DNA from: Welwitschia mirabilis
Lineage: Eukaryota > Gnetophyta > Gnetopsida > Welwitschiales
NCBI GenBank assembly: GCA_051453625.1
Contig: JBOZIK010000001.1
Location: forward strand, 93,190,115-93,218,926
Reading direction: 5' to 3'
Length of the DNA stretch: 28,812 nucleotides
In this document: positions 9,345 to 18,089 of the stretch, in pieces
Position numbering within the stretch: the first letter of the stretch is position 1
How the letters are laid out: the number at the start of each line of letters is the position of its first letter
The notes under the pieces: model-generated
Databases searched by the model: none
The model's input: only the letters and a program-made list of their open reading frames with translations
What the model was told of the DNA's origin: nothing
Made by a program: the position numbers and the translations under genes

Positions 9345-10296
9345 NNNNNNNNNNNNNNNNNNNNNNNNNNNNNNNNNNNNNNNNNNNNNNNNNNNNNNNN
9401 NNNNNNNNNNNNNNNNNNNNNNNNNNNNNNNNNNNNNNNNNNNNNNNNNNNNNNNNNNNNNNNNNNNNNNNNNNNNNNNNNNNNNNNNNNNNNNNNNNNN
9501 NNNNNNNNNNNNNNNNNNNNNNNNNNNNNNNNNNNNNNNNNNNNNNNNNNNNNNNNNNNNNNNNNNNNNNNNNNNNNNNNNNNNNNNNNNNNNNNNNNNN
9601 NNNNNNNNNNNNNNNNNNNNNNNNNNNNNNNNNNNNNNNNNNNNNNNNNNNNNNNNNNNNNNNNNNNNNNNNNNNNNNNNNNNNNNNNNNNNNNNNNNNN
9701 NNNNNNNNNNNNNNNNNNNNNNNNNNNNNNNNNNNNNNNNNNNNNNNNNNNNNNNNNNNNNNNNNNNNNNNNNNNNNNNNNNNNNNNNNNNNNNNNNNNN
9801 NNNNNNNNNNNNNNNNNNNNNNNNNNNNNNNNNNNNNNNNNNNNNNNNNNNNNNNNNNNNNNNNNNNNNNNNNNNNNNNNNNNNNNNNNNNNNNNNNNNN
9901 NNNNNNNNNNNNNNNNNNNNNNNNNNNNNNNNNNNNNNNNNNNNNNNNNNNNNNNNNNNNNNNNNNNNNNNNNNNNNNNNNNNNNNNNNNNNNNNNNNNN
10001 NNNNNNNNNNNNNNNNNNNNNNNNNNNNNNNNNNNNNNNNNNNNNNNNNNNNNNNNNNNNNNNNNNNNNNNNNNNNNNNNNNNNNNNNNNNNNNNNNNNN
10101 NNNNNNNNNNNNNNNNNNNNNNNNNNNNNNNNNNNNNNNNNNNNNNNNNNNNNNNNNNNNNNNNNNNNNNNNNNNNNNNNNNNNNNNNNNNNNNNNNNNN
10201 NNNNNNNNNNNNNNNNNNNNNNNNNNNNNNNNNNNNNNNNNNNNNNNNNNNNNNNNNNNNNNNNNNNNNNNNNNNNNNNNNNNNNNNNNNNNNNNN
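9345..10296. other. Assembly gap, 952 N
   Basis: Unsequenced; its right edge runs into a GA microsatellite. Confidence 0.95.

Positions 10297-10335
<39 letters not shown>
10297..10335 (+). repeat. (GA)n microsatellite
   Basis: About 19 uninterrupted GA units starting at the gap edge, so the true array may be longer. It immediately precedes the first copy of a 1.1 kb tandem unit. Apparent ERER or SLSL open frames across the gap are artefacts of this repeat. Confidence 0.95.
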
Positions 10336-10337
<2 letters not shown>

Positions 10338-11395
10338 GGTGAAATAATGCCATAATGTTTTATTTATCATATTTCAAAAACATGATCACCATGATGTCCT
10401 ACTACAAGTAAAATGTGGAAAATATTTCTAAAAGGAGCTTTTGGCAGTGTAATATGGTAGCTGTGAAAACTCCACTAGGAGGTCAGTTAGCCATGCTTCG
10501 CAGGTCTTTACTTCTTTGATGGTGGTTTCACTCCCCTCATCATGGGTAATAATGTTATAGTAAAAACTTTAAGGCTATGGGATTAGTGGTATTTTTGGTG
10601 TCATCAGAGGAATTGCTTGTTTCCTAGACTCTTAGTTTATTCCACATGCTCATTTGATTTCTTGAGATTTGAGTGTTTGTTTTAAGATGACAGAAGGTGA
10701 GTACATTTTTGAGTAATTCTTTGATCTGATCATGCATTTTATCTTTAGCATCGTCAAAACCACTACCTTATCAAATGGAATTTTTAATACATTAAGTTAT
10801 GTATTTTTTACATTAAGTAATGTTATAATTTTTTTCATGGGAGTCTACCAGGTTAAAATATTAGATAGGTAAGCTATTTTCATTTTAATTACCTTATGCC
10901 CATTCTTTTTTTTCCTTTTGTGGTTTGATTAGTTATTTCAAAATTATTACTGTATTTTCCTATTATCATGTTTTTTCTATTTGATTTTTCAATAAAAGTA
11001 GATTTCTTACTTAGTTGAGTTTTCTTAATAAATTTTATTTTTGGTATTATAAGTGCTGCTCTTAATCATTTTTGTGATGAAACATTTTTATTATCCATGC
11101 TTTTTCTTTACTTATTAGTATATTTCATAAATTTATATTTTTCAAATCTGACATTACTCAGCTTTGTACTTCGTTTAGAAAGTTGTGCTGTTTTACTGTC
11201 TTATCACTTTCATCTACTTCTTTGCTTTGTCTTTCCAATATGGGACATATTGCTTTTTCTTTAGGGAGGGCAGAGACCCATTTTCATGACTCATTTTCAA
11301 AAATTTTTAACTTAATTTAGATCTTTTATAAAATAAAATTTTCAAAATTTTCATACACATTATGCATTACTTGTTATTTATCCATGTGATGTGTT
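10336..11395 (+). repeat. Tandem unit A (~1.1 kb) in the gypsy 3' region
   Basis: Aligns along its length with 11547-12600. Shared blocks include AAATATTTCTAAAAGGAGC / AAATATTTTTAAGAGGAGC, TTACTTCTTTGATGGTGG, GTTAAAATATTAGATAGGTA and the end TTTTCATACACATTATGCATTA. No conserved coding frame is shared by the two copies. Cut by the 100-N gap at 11395. Tandem repeats upstream of the 3' LTR are known in Tat-lineage gypsy elements, and the placement fits. Confidence 0.8.
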
Positions 11396-11495
11396 NNNNN
11401 NNNNNNNNNNNNNNNNNNNNNNNNNNNNNNNNNNNNNNNNNNNNNNNNNNNNNNNNNNNNNNNNNNNNNNNNNNNNNNNNNNNNNNNNNNNNNNN
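11396..11495. other. Assembly gap, 100 N
   Basis: Exactly 100 Ns, probably unknown true size. It lies between the two tandem units and is followed directly by poly-A and a G-rich tract, a likely cause of assembly failure. Confidence 0.95.
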
Positions 11496-11546
11496 AAAAA
11501 AAAAAAAAAAAAAAAGGGACAGGGAAGGGGGGGAAGGGGAGGGGGG
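11496..11546 (+). repeat. Poly-A plus G-rich purine tract with G-quadruplex potential
   Basis: Twenty A (11496-11515) followed by five G runs of 3, 3, 7, 4 and 6 separated by 1-3 bases (11516-11546). This satisfies the usual four-run G-quadruplex rule on the plus strand. It occupies the same place before unit B that the GA repeat occupies before unit A. Confidence 0.85.
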
Positions 11547-12640
11547 AATGAAATAAGACCATGATGTTTTTTATTTGGAATAGTTCAGAAACATGGTCAC
11601 CATGGTGTTCTTCTGCAAGTACATCAGGGCAAATATTTTTAAGAGGAGCCTTTGATAGTGTAATATGATAGCTATGAGAACTTCACTGGTTAATTGACCA
11701 TGCTTCATGGGTTCTTACTTCTTTGATGGTGGCTGCACTTCACTCATTATGGATAATAAAATTATAATAAAAACTTTTGAGGCTATGGGATCAATGGTGT
11801 TCCTAATGTCATTAGAGAAATTGCTTATTTTCTAGACTCTTAGTCCTTCCACATGCTCATTTCATTTCTTGAGATTTTGATGTTTGTTTTAAGATGATGT
11901 CAGGTGAGTTCATTTTGGGTAATTCTTTGGTCTGATCATTTATTTTATCTTTAGCATCATCATAACCACTGCCTTATCAAATGGAATTTTTTACATTAAG
12001 TCATACATTTTCATATCAAGTAATGTTATGATTTCTTTCATGGGATTCTGCTAGGTTAAAATATTAGATAGGTATGCTATCTTTTATTTATGCTATCTTC
12101 ATGTCCATTTTTTTTGTTTTCTTTTGTGGTTTTATTAGTTATTTCAAATTCATTACCATATTTTCTTATTATCATGTTTTTCTATTTTGTTTTTCAATAA
12201 AAGCATATTTTCTTTCTTAATAGTGTTTTATTAATAAATTTTATTTTTGGTGTTATAAGTGCTACTCTTAATCTTTGCGACGAAACATTTTTATTATCCA
12301 CTCTTTTACTTTACTTGTTAGAATATTTCATAGATTTATATTTTTTAAATATGACATTACTCAGCTTTGCACTTCATTTTAGAGTGTTATTCTTTTTTCA
12401 CTTATCTTTTCATGCCTGTCTACTTTCTTTAATTTATTTTCCAATATGGGACATATTTCTTTTTCTTTGGGGGGATAGAGACCCATTTTCATGGCTTATT
12501 TTCAAAAAATTTTACCTTAATTCAGATCTTTTATGAGATAAAATTTTTCCAAAATTTTCATGCACATTATGCATTATCTAGTATTTAATTATATGCTATG
12601 AGCCTATTTTATAATATAATATTTATCTTTTAAAAAATAA
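11547..12640 (+). repeat. Tandem unit B (~1.1 kb) in the gypsy 3' region
   Basis: Second copy of the unit starting at 10336, with frequent substitutions and small indels. It continues about 40 bases beyond the point where unit A is cut, then passes into the conserved gypsy 3' end. A 73-codon frame at 12315-12536 exists here but is broken in unit A, which argues against coding. Confidence 0.8.
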
Positions 12641-12708
12641 ATTGGCTCACAATTATGATTTTTTACCTGGTTTTTGTTAGGGACTGACAAAGGCTAAGTG
12701 GAGGGCTA
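12641..12708 (+). other. Gypsy 3' internal end and polypurine tract
   Basis: Contains AGGGACTGACAAAGGCTAAG and then the purine-rich GTGGAGGG (about 12698-12705). This resembles the conserved end of Athila/Tat-type elements, where a short tract of the form AAGTTTGGGGG precedes the 3' LTR. It sets the probable LTR start at 12709. Confidence 0.5.
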
Positions 12709-13790
12709 TGTTGCATTGCCAATTTGTGGTTATTTGATGGGGTTTTATGAGTTGTTTTGTAGGACTTTTACACATGTTTAAGCGCAATTCTAAGGATTTT
12801 GGAAATACAATAGGAAATCTCAGAAATAGTCATTTCTTACTTAGATTTGATGTTTTAAAGGCACATTCTAATGCACAAATCTTTGGAGAAGGATTACTGA
12901 TAAAAATGCTAAATTTATCCTAAAGAAAATGATTAAAGAAGACTGTCATTCCCTCCATCGTCCTTATAATAGGTAGGATGACGACACTGCTAGTTGCTAA
13001 TATGGACTACTAAATCATTGCTGAGTCACATTTTGTAATGAGCTATTATACCTCTTGTTATCTGGATGACAGCCAGGACAACACTGATATGTAATTGACT
13101 CTGACAATAACCCTTAACCATTTTGTCCATTTCATTTTTGTAAAAGGACATGTCTTGCTGCACCTTCTATTTATCGTTTTCTACTTTAATTTATTATAAA
13201 TAAGTCCTTCTTTGACTTTTCTTTTCATCTTCATTGTTGAAAATTCTCGTGATAGAAGATTAAAGGATGGGAGATCTATCTTGAATTTTGCAGAAAGATG
13301 TTCACTTGGTGGAGGACTATGTATCCTACATTGAAACTTGACTATTTTATAACCTAGATGCTTGTTACTCATTCTTAATATAAACTTTATTTTGTTTTTA
13401 TGTTTGTATTACATTATAGATTTTTTGATAACCCTTATAGTCTATGTTGCCTTTGATCTGGTGACAATTTCTTGAGTATATATATTATTAAGGGCATTCT
13501 TTGTTAAGGCTGAAAGCAAGTAGTGTTAGTTCCATTTTGTATTTCATCTAGATTAGCCACATCTTGAATTTTGCATCATAATTTATTTCCTTGTAATTGT
13601 TATTTATTTCTAGTTCCTATATTTCTTTTACAAACTAATCTGAGTCTCATCTCATAGTTTTCAATGTGAATATGACATGTTGGGTCTACTCCCATTCATA
13701 CTAGTGTTGTATTATGTGAGATATATATTTATTTTATAAATGACAGAATCTTTTTAAAGTTAAGCAATTACACAAATACACACTACAACA
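12709..13790 (+). repeat. Gypsy 3' LTR
   Basis: About 1.08 kb. The right end, CTACAACA at 13790, is secure because 13514-13790 pairs with 5672-5929 and the two sequences diverge exactly there. The left end at TGTTGCATTGCC is inferred from the preceding purine tract and from TGTTG/CAACA end complementarity. It has two hairpin-like motifs (12945-12984 and about 13045-13085) and a TATA box at 13195. A 63-codon minus-strand frame inside is ignored. Confidence 0.7.
13195..13202 (+). promoter_or_regulatory. TATA box of the gypsy LTR
   Basis: TATAAATA followed by AGTCCTTC, about 490 bases into the LTR. It is the best core-promoter match in this LTR. The corresponding part of the 5' LTR lies outside the window. 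Confidence 0.5.
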
Positions 13791-14154
13791 TAGACATGAA
13801 TGATAAGTAGAGAAATAGTTATAACCATGAACAAGATCTAAATCTATGAGAGATCTTTCATGTAAAAGGCATTGTTGGACTCTGTAAGCCTTTCTTATGA
13901 GGCTTGTGATTCTATGTTAGATTCTTTAATAAGCATTATGTTCTCTCTTAAAACACTATTGAGAAGAATCAGTAGAATAGAACAATGACAAAGCCATGAC
14001 ATCCTTGATGGAGTCATTGGCTTTTGCCAGAAAAGTGATTCAAATAAGTTTTTAAGAAGTCTTGGATGGCTTATTAAGAGGAGTCACAGAGCTGCTATGC
14101 CTATTTTTACTATTTTTGAGTGGTTTATAGAGCATTCTATTATAGCCTTGATAT

Positions 14155-14343
14155 TTGCTCAAAAAGAGGCTAATATTTTTGGCTGGCATGAAAGGAAAAT
14201 TAGAGTACTTTTATCCTATCTTTCACTCTTCTTTCTCCAAAAAAGAATCAAAGGAAGTTAAACCAAAGAAGTGCCTATAACATCTGGAATCAGTATTATA
14301 TGTATCATTTGGAAGCCGAGAAAAGCTCTCACAGGAGGAAATC
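14155..14343 (+). pseudogene. UDP-glycosyltransferase-like fragment (alternative frame)
   Basis: In the frame one base later than the relic above, the bases 14287-14343 read ESVLYVSFGSREKLSQEEI. SVLYVSFGS is a hallmark of plant family 1 glycosyltransferases, where it sits upstream of the PSPG sugar-donor box and is usually followed by L-S-x-E-Q-I/L. A CL pair precedes it (KKCL at 14266-14277), as in the usual CLxWLD segment, but a TAA and a short deletion intervene. The PSPG box is absent downstream. It overlaps another open frame that splices neatly, and both cannot be coding, so this is either a small relic or coincidence. Confidence 0.3.
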
Positions 14344-14441
14344 ATAAATTTGATATTGCTGTTTGCAACTCATATGCCTTATGTATTTCTTAAAGTGCCC
14401 TTAGATTGAATGATAGAACTTGAGGATTCTTTGCCAATCAA

Positions 14442-15199
14442 GTAAGTATAAACCTAGTTCCTCTATATTTACATTATTATAATCTTTTCGTTCAATGTTC
14501 TATGGGCTAAGATAAAGGTTTTTCTATATGAAAATTCAATGGGATTCTTAGAGAATAATATCCACCTCACTTCTAAAATTCCACATCTAAAAATGTAGAT
14601 TCCTTTTTCATTTTGAAGCTATAAATGTAAGCTTATAAGAAATGAATGAGGTTTAAAATGAATATATTGTTAGGTATTAAATTATGTTTGATAATGTAAT
14701 TTTATGTTTACTTAAAATGATATTGTTGAGGGGAGGAAAAAGGAGTGACTATATAGGAAAAAAAAGTAGAAATAAATACATAGTAATTTAAAAAGAAAAT
14801 AAGAGATAAATAACAATAGTGAGATTATAGGGAACAATAGACATAAAACAAGCATAAATAAATGAAAAAGGATATTTATCATGTTCTTTAATTATAATGT
14901 TAAATTTTAGTTTAGATATTTATTATATTCTTTGCTTTTAAATTTTAGTTTTGGTCTTTATTATATCATCTGAAATTATGCAAGCTTACCATGTTTATAT
15001 GATTGGATTTTTATTCCTTTCACTTAGATCTTAGGAGCTAAAATCAACTTGTCTAATATTAAAATGATCTTAAATTTAATAAAACTTCATTTGTTTATGC
15101 TAGAAAAAATATGTTTTTTACTTTGACTCTATAGCCCTTTGAATTAAATGTCTACCACTTTCTATTACAAAAACAAAATAGCTTTCTTTACCTTTTTAG
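14442..15199 (+). other. Probable intron / noncoding AT-rich stretch
   Basis: A 758-base AT-rich stretch with no open frame of note, bounded by GTAAGTATA on the left and a pyrimidine tract with TTTTTAG on the right. Both ends fit plant splice consensus. No branch point was sought. Confidence 0.4.
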
Positions 15200-15252
15200 G
15201 TGCCTGGGATGAGAAGTAGGACTGAGTGCTATATTGCAATAGATAAGAGGGA

Positions 15253-15885
15253 NNNNNNNNNNNNNNNNNNNNNNNNNNNNNNNNNNNNNNNNNNNNNNNN
15301 NNNNNNNNNNNNNNNNNNNNNNNNNNNNNNNNNNNNNNNNNNNNNNNNNNNNNNNNNNNNNNNNNNNNNNNNNNNNNNNNNNNNNNNNNNNNNNNNNNNN
15401 NNNNNNNNNNNNNNNNNNNNNNNNNNNNNNNNNNNNNNNNNNNNNNNNNNNNNNNNNNNNNNNNNNNNNNNNNNNNNNNNNNNNNNNNNNNNNNNNNNNN
15501 NNNNNNNNNNNNNNNNNNNNNNNNNNNNNNNNNNNNNNNNNNNNNNNNNNNNNNNNNNNNNNNNNNNNNNNNNNNNNNNNNNNNNNNNNNNNNNNNNNNN
15601 NNNNNNNNNNNNNNNNNNNNNNNNNNNNNNNNNNNNNNNNNNNNNNNNNNNNNNNNNNNNNNNNNNNNNNNNNNNNNNNNNNNNNNNNNNNNNNNNNNNN
15701 NNNNNNNNNNNNNNNNNNNNNNNNNNNNNNNNNNNNNNNNNNNNNNNNNNNNNNNNNNNNNNNNNNNNNNNNNNNNNNNNNNNNNNNNNNNNNNNNNNNN
15801 NNNNNNNNNNNNNNNNNNNNNNNNNNNNNNNNNNNNNNNNNNNNNNNNNNNNNNNNNNNNNNNNNNNNNNNNNNNNNNNNNNNNN
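15253..15885. other. Assembly gap, 633 N
   Basis: Unsequenced; it hides the continuation of the exon that starts at 15200. Confidence 0.95.
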
Positions 15886-16530
15886 ATTGACTAGATTTAA
15901 TTGATTCCAATATTACTTCATCATTTAGATCTCTTAACTGCAAATATCATAACACAAAAAAAAAAAAAAAAAATTCTACACACACACATGTGATACAATG
16001 CACCTCAACTCTAATAGTATTATACACTACCATATTATTATATTGTAATATGTTACATTGCATAAACACTATTATTATGTTATATTATATTACTTATATT
16101 TCTTATATGCTTAATATTGCTTTTACATATATATTATATCATTTTTTATTACACATACACATACACATTATATTATATTACATATTGTATTGTATATTAT
16201 ATTATATTATATTGCATATACATTATATTGTGTTGTATAAATATTATATCAAATATTTTATCATAGTAAATTATATTTCTTATATATTATCTTATATTAC
16301 ATTACATAATAGGTGTAATAATATATTATTTTATAATATGTTATTTCATCTTGCATAAGATTACAATTATATTATATTATGTATTATAATATAGTGCATG
16401 TATGTTGTATTATATTGCATATATATATTATATTATACCATAATATATTACATTGCATAGATATTATATTACATCCATAATATTATATTATAGTATGTTT
16501 TCTCATATGCATAGTATCATGTATGTAGTA
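15886..16530. repeat. Poly-A and degenerate AT-rich simple-sequence tract
   Basis: After about 70 unassigned bases come a run of about 16 A (15957-15972), a short CA run, and then roughly 500 bases built from variants of TATAT, ATTAT and TTATATTA with occasional CACATACACAT and GCATA. The 122-codon frame at 15990-16358 is composed of this repeat (mostly I, Y, L, H) and is not a gene. Possible functions such as matrix attachment cannot be judged from sequence alone. Confidence 0.75.
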
Positions 16531-17581
16531 AAAAGGGGTAGACATGCTGAGTACATAACATCATGGAGTATCTAGAAGAGTATTATTAAGCTTAATATTA
16601 TTATTACATATACTACAATAAAATTCTTTCTTACTCTCAGTTGCTTGGTAACTGAATTATAATGAATGTTAGATCTTGTTGGATGTGTTGATTAATAATT
16701 ACGTTGCCTTTAGCATGACTTTAATACAATCATGTATAGTATAGTATATAATCATGCAAGTTTAGCTTAATTCTCAATGATTACGGTTGCTTCTAGTATA
16801 CCTTAATGCTTTTTAGGTATGTATATTTGAATATGTATTTTTGTATATGTCCATGCATATGAATTAAATGTTCCAAGTAGTTATTATTATCTTATGCATA
16901 AAATAATATAATAATAGTGATTATTTTATAATGTTCATTAAAACAATTTGACATTCAATTAGCTATCTTTACTCTTTAACTTCTATTGTGCTAAGTCTTG
17001 TTAAGACTAGTGATGTAATCAGTGGCATATAGGCTATTCTCTTTAGCATTTTATATTTATATATTATTAGTTTCTTTATGATATGTTATAAAAGGAGAAA
17101 CTAAGAGGTACCCTACCAAAATGACATGTAAGCGTGCATATGTATGTGTATGTGTTAATCATATTCTTGCATGAGTTTTCTATAATGATATTAGAATATG
17201 ATATACTTTCCTTCCATTGGCATTCACCAAGATATTATAGTGAGACATGAGGGGGTATCTTGTGCTTGGTAATGGTAGATTACTAATGGATGATTTTGAC
17301 CAAGTGACCAAGGGATTCACTATATTTATATACTCAAATATCCATGTATCTGATTTATATTAATATACATGTGCATTGTTATCATTCTTACATTGGAATT
17401 CCTTAATAGAATTGAATGTTGTAATCTTGACAGTTCTTGATTGGCTGCCTCCTATACTTTTACATATAGTTACTATACACATGTACATATATTCGTGTAT
17501 GATATCTATTGTTGTGATCTGAATATTGAGTTCTTGCCTTATTTCCTTATATTTTTTCATGCCTAAGATTATCACATGCTA
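16531..17581. other. Unassigned AT-rich intergenic DNA
   Basis: About 1 kb without a recognisable gene or element. A 71-codon minus-strand frame at 17360-17575 has no motif. A short inverted repeat, CAAGATA...TATCTTG, occurs near 17228-17263. Confidence 0.4.
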
Positions 17582-18004
17582 TTGATACGAACCACCTTAA
17601 TCTATCTCATGCTTGTGCATATCGGTGGAGATTAGAATGAGATCTAAGATAAAACTATGTGTGATTTGAATTCCTCTAGATGAGGATTTCATAGGCATGG
17701 TTGCTTAGTTGTTAGTGTAACCAACCACTTGACTATAGCCTACACACTTATTATGTATGCTCCCAATTGAGATTTCTAATTAACCTTAAGATTGGTTTTG
17801 ATATTAGTTAAATGAGCTATCATATAGTTCATTGAACATGAATCCTATGGGTAACTGAGAGGTAAGTCTTTTAGTCATAACTAAATTATTCCATTACAAT
17901 CCTTAACAGATTATTTAATATTACTAATGTAAACATAATATAGTCTAGTTAATTAGAAAAAAGAATTATGCTTTTAGGTCCAATCCAAAAACCGGATTGT
18001 GACA
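17582..18004 (+). repeat. Possible short gypsy-type LTR
   Basis: A 423-base segment that could run from TGATACGAACCACC (17582) to GGATTGTGACA (18004). The ending resembles Tekay/Del-type gypsy LTRs, which often end in GTGACA, and the start could be a mutated TGTCACGAACC, giving complementary ends. There is no second copy in the window and no primer site after it. Just before the end, CAATCC and GGATTG form a small hairpin. Confidence 0.25.
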
Positions 18005-18089
18005 AAAGATATAGATGTTATTATAATCTTATAAGTTCTAGGTTTAGAAAAATGAAGAAAAAAGATTCACGAAATCTATAACAAGGAGA

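Larger units (their letters stand above)
5672..13790 (+). mobile_element. Athila/Tat-like Ty3/gypsy element, decayed and gapped
   Basis: The span is bounded on the left by the 3' part of the 5' LTR and on the right by the 3' LTR ending CTACAACA at 13790. In order it shows LTR end, tRNA-Asp-type primer site, leader, gag relic with CCHC knuckle, gaps, a tandem-repeat zone, purine tract and 3' LTR. The pol region is not visible. The two central gaps (833 and 952 N) are too short for a full pol, so pol is either deleted or the gap sizes are wrong. Lineage is inferred from the primer type, the gag and the repeat-bearing 3' region. Confidence 0.7.
13827..15252 (+). pseudogene. Unrecognised coding relic with a probable intron
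   Basis: One frame (codon starts divisible by three) stays unusually open in this AT-rich DNA. From 13866 to 14441 it has only four stops (13986, 14259, 14391, 14428), each one C-to-T change from CAA or CGA, and 90 codons are clean at 13989-14258 (including GWLIKRSHRAAMPIF and FAQKEANIFGWHERK). The frame ends at a strong splice donor, CAA|GTAAGTATA (intron from 14442). A good acceptor, TTTCTTTACCTTTTTAG, ends at 15199. The next exon starts in phase at 15200 and reads VPGMRSRTECYIAIDKR until the gap. I do not recognise the protein. It could be a host gene fragment, a gene carried by a transposon, or chance. Two further TAA codons lie upstream at 13839 and 13863. Confidence 0.35.

Noticed and set aside
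8018-10370. Long open frames of about 290-360 codons on both strands
   Set aside because: They consist almost entirely of N gaps plus a GA repeat (ERER or SLSL); no real coding content.
12315-12536. 73-codon frame in tandem unit B
   Set aside because: The homologous part of unit A has stops and shifts, so there is no sign of selection for protein.
15188-15943. Open frames of 234 and 251 codons across the 633-N gap
   Set aside because: The length comes from Ns. Only the plus-strand exon-like 15200-15252 was kept, because of its splice acceptor.
15990-16358. 122-codon plus-strand frame
   Set aside because: Built from TATAT-type simple sequence; low-complexity I/Y/L protein.
17228-17263. CAAGATA / TATCTTG inverted repeat as a MITE
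   Set aside because: Arms of only 7 bp with no target-site duplication; expected by chance in AT-rich DNA.
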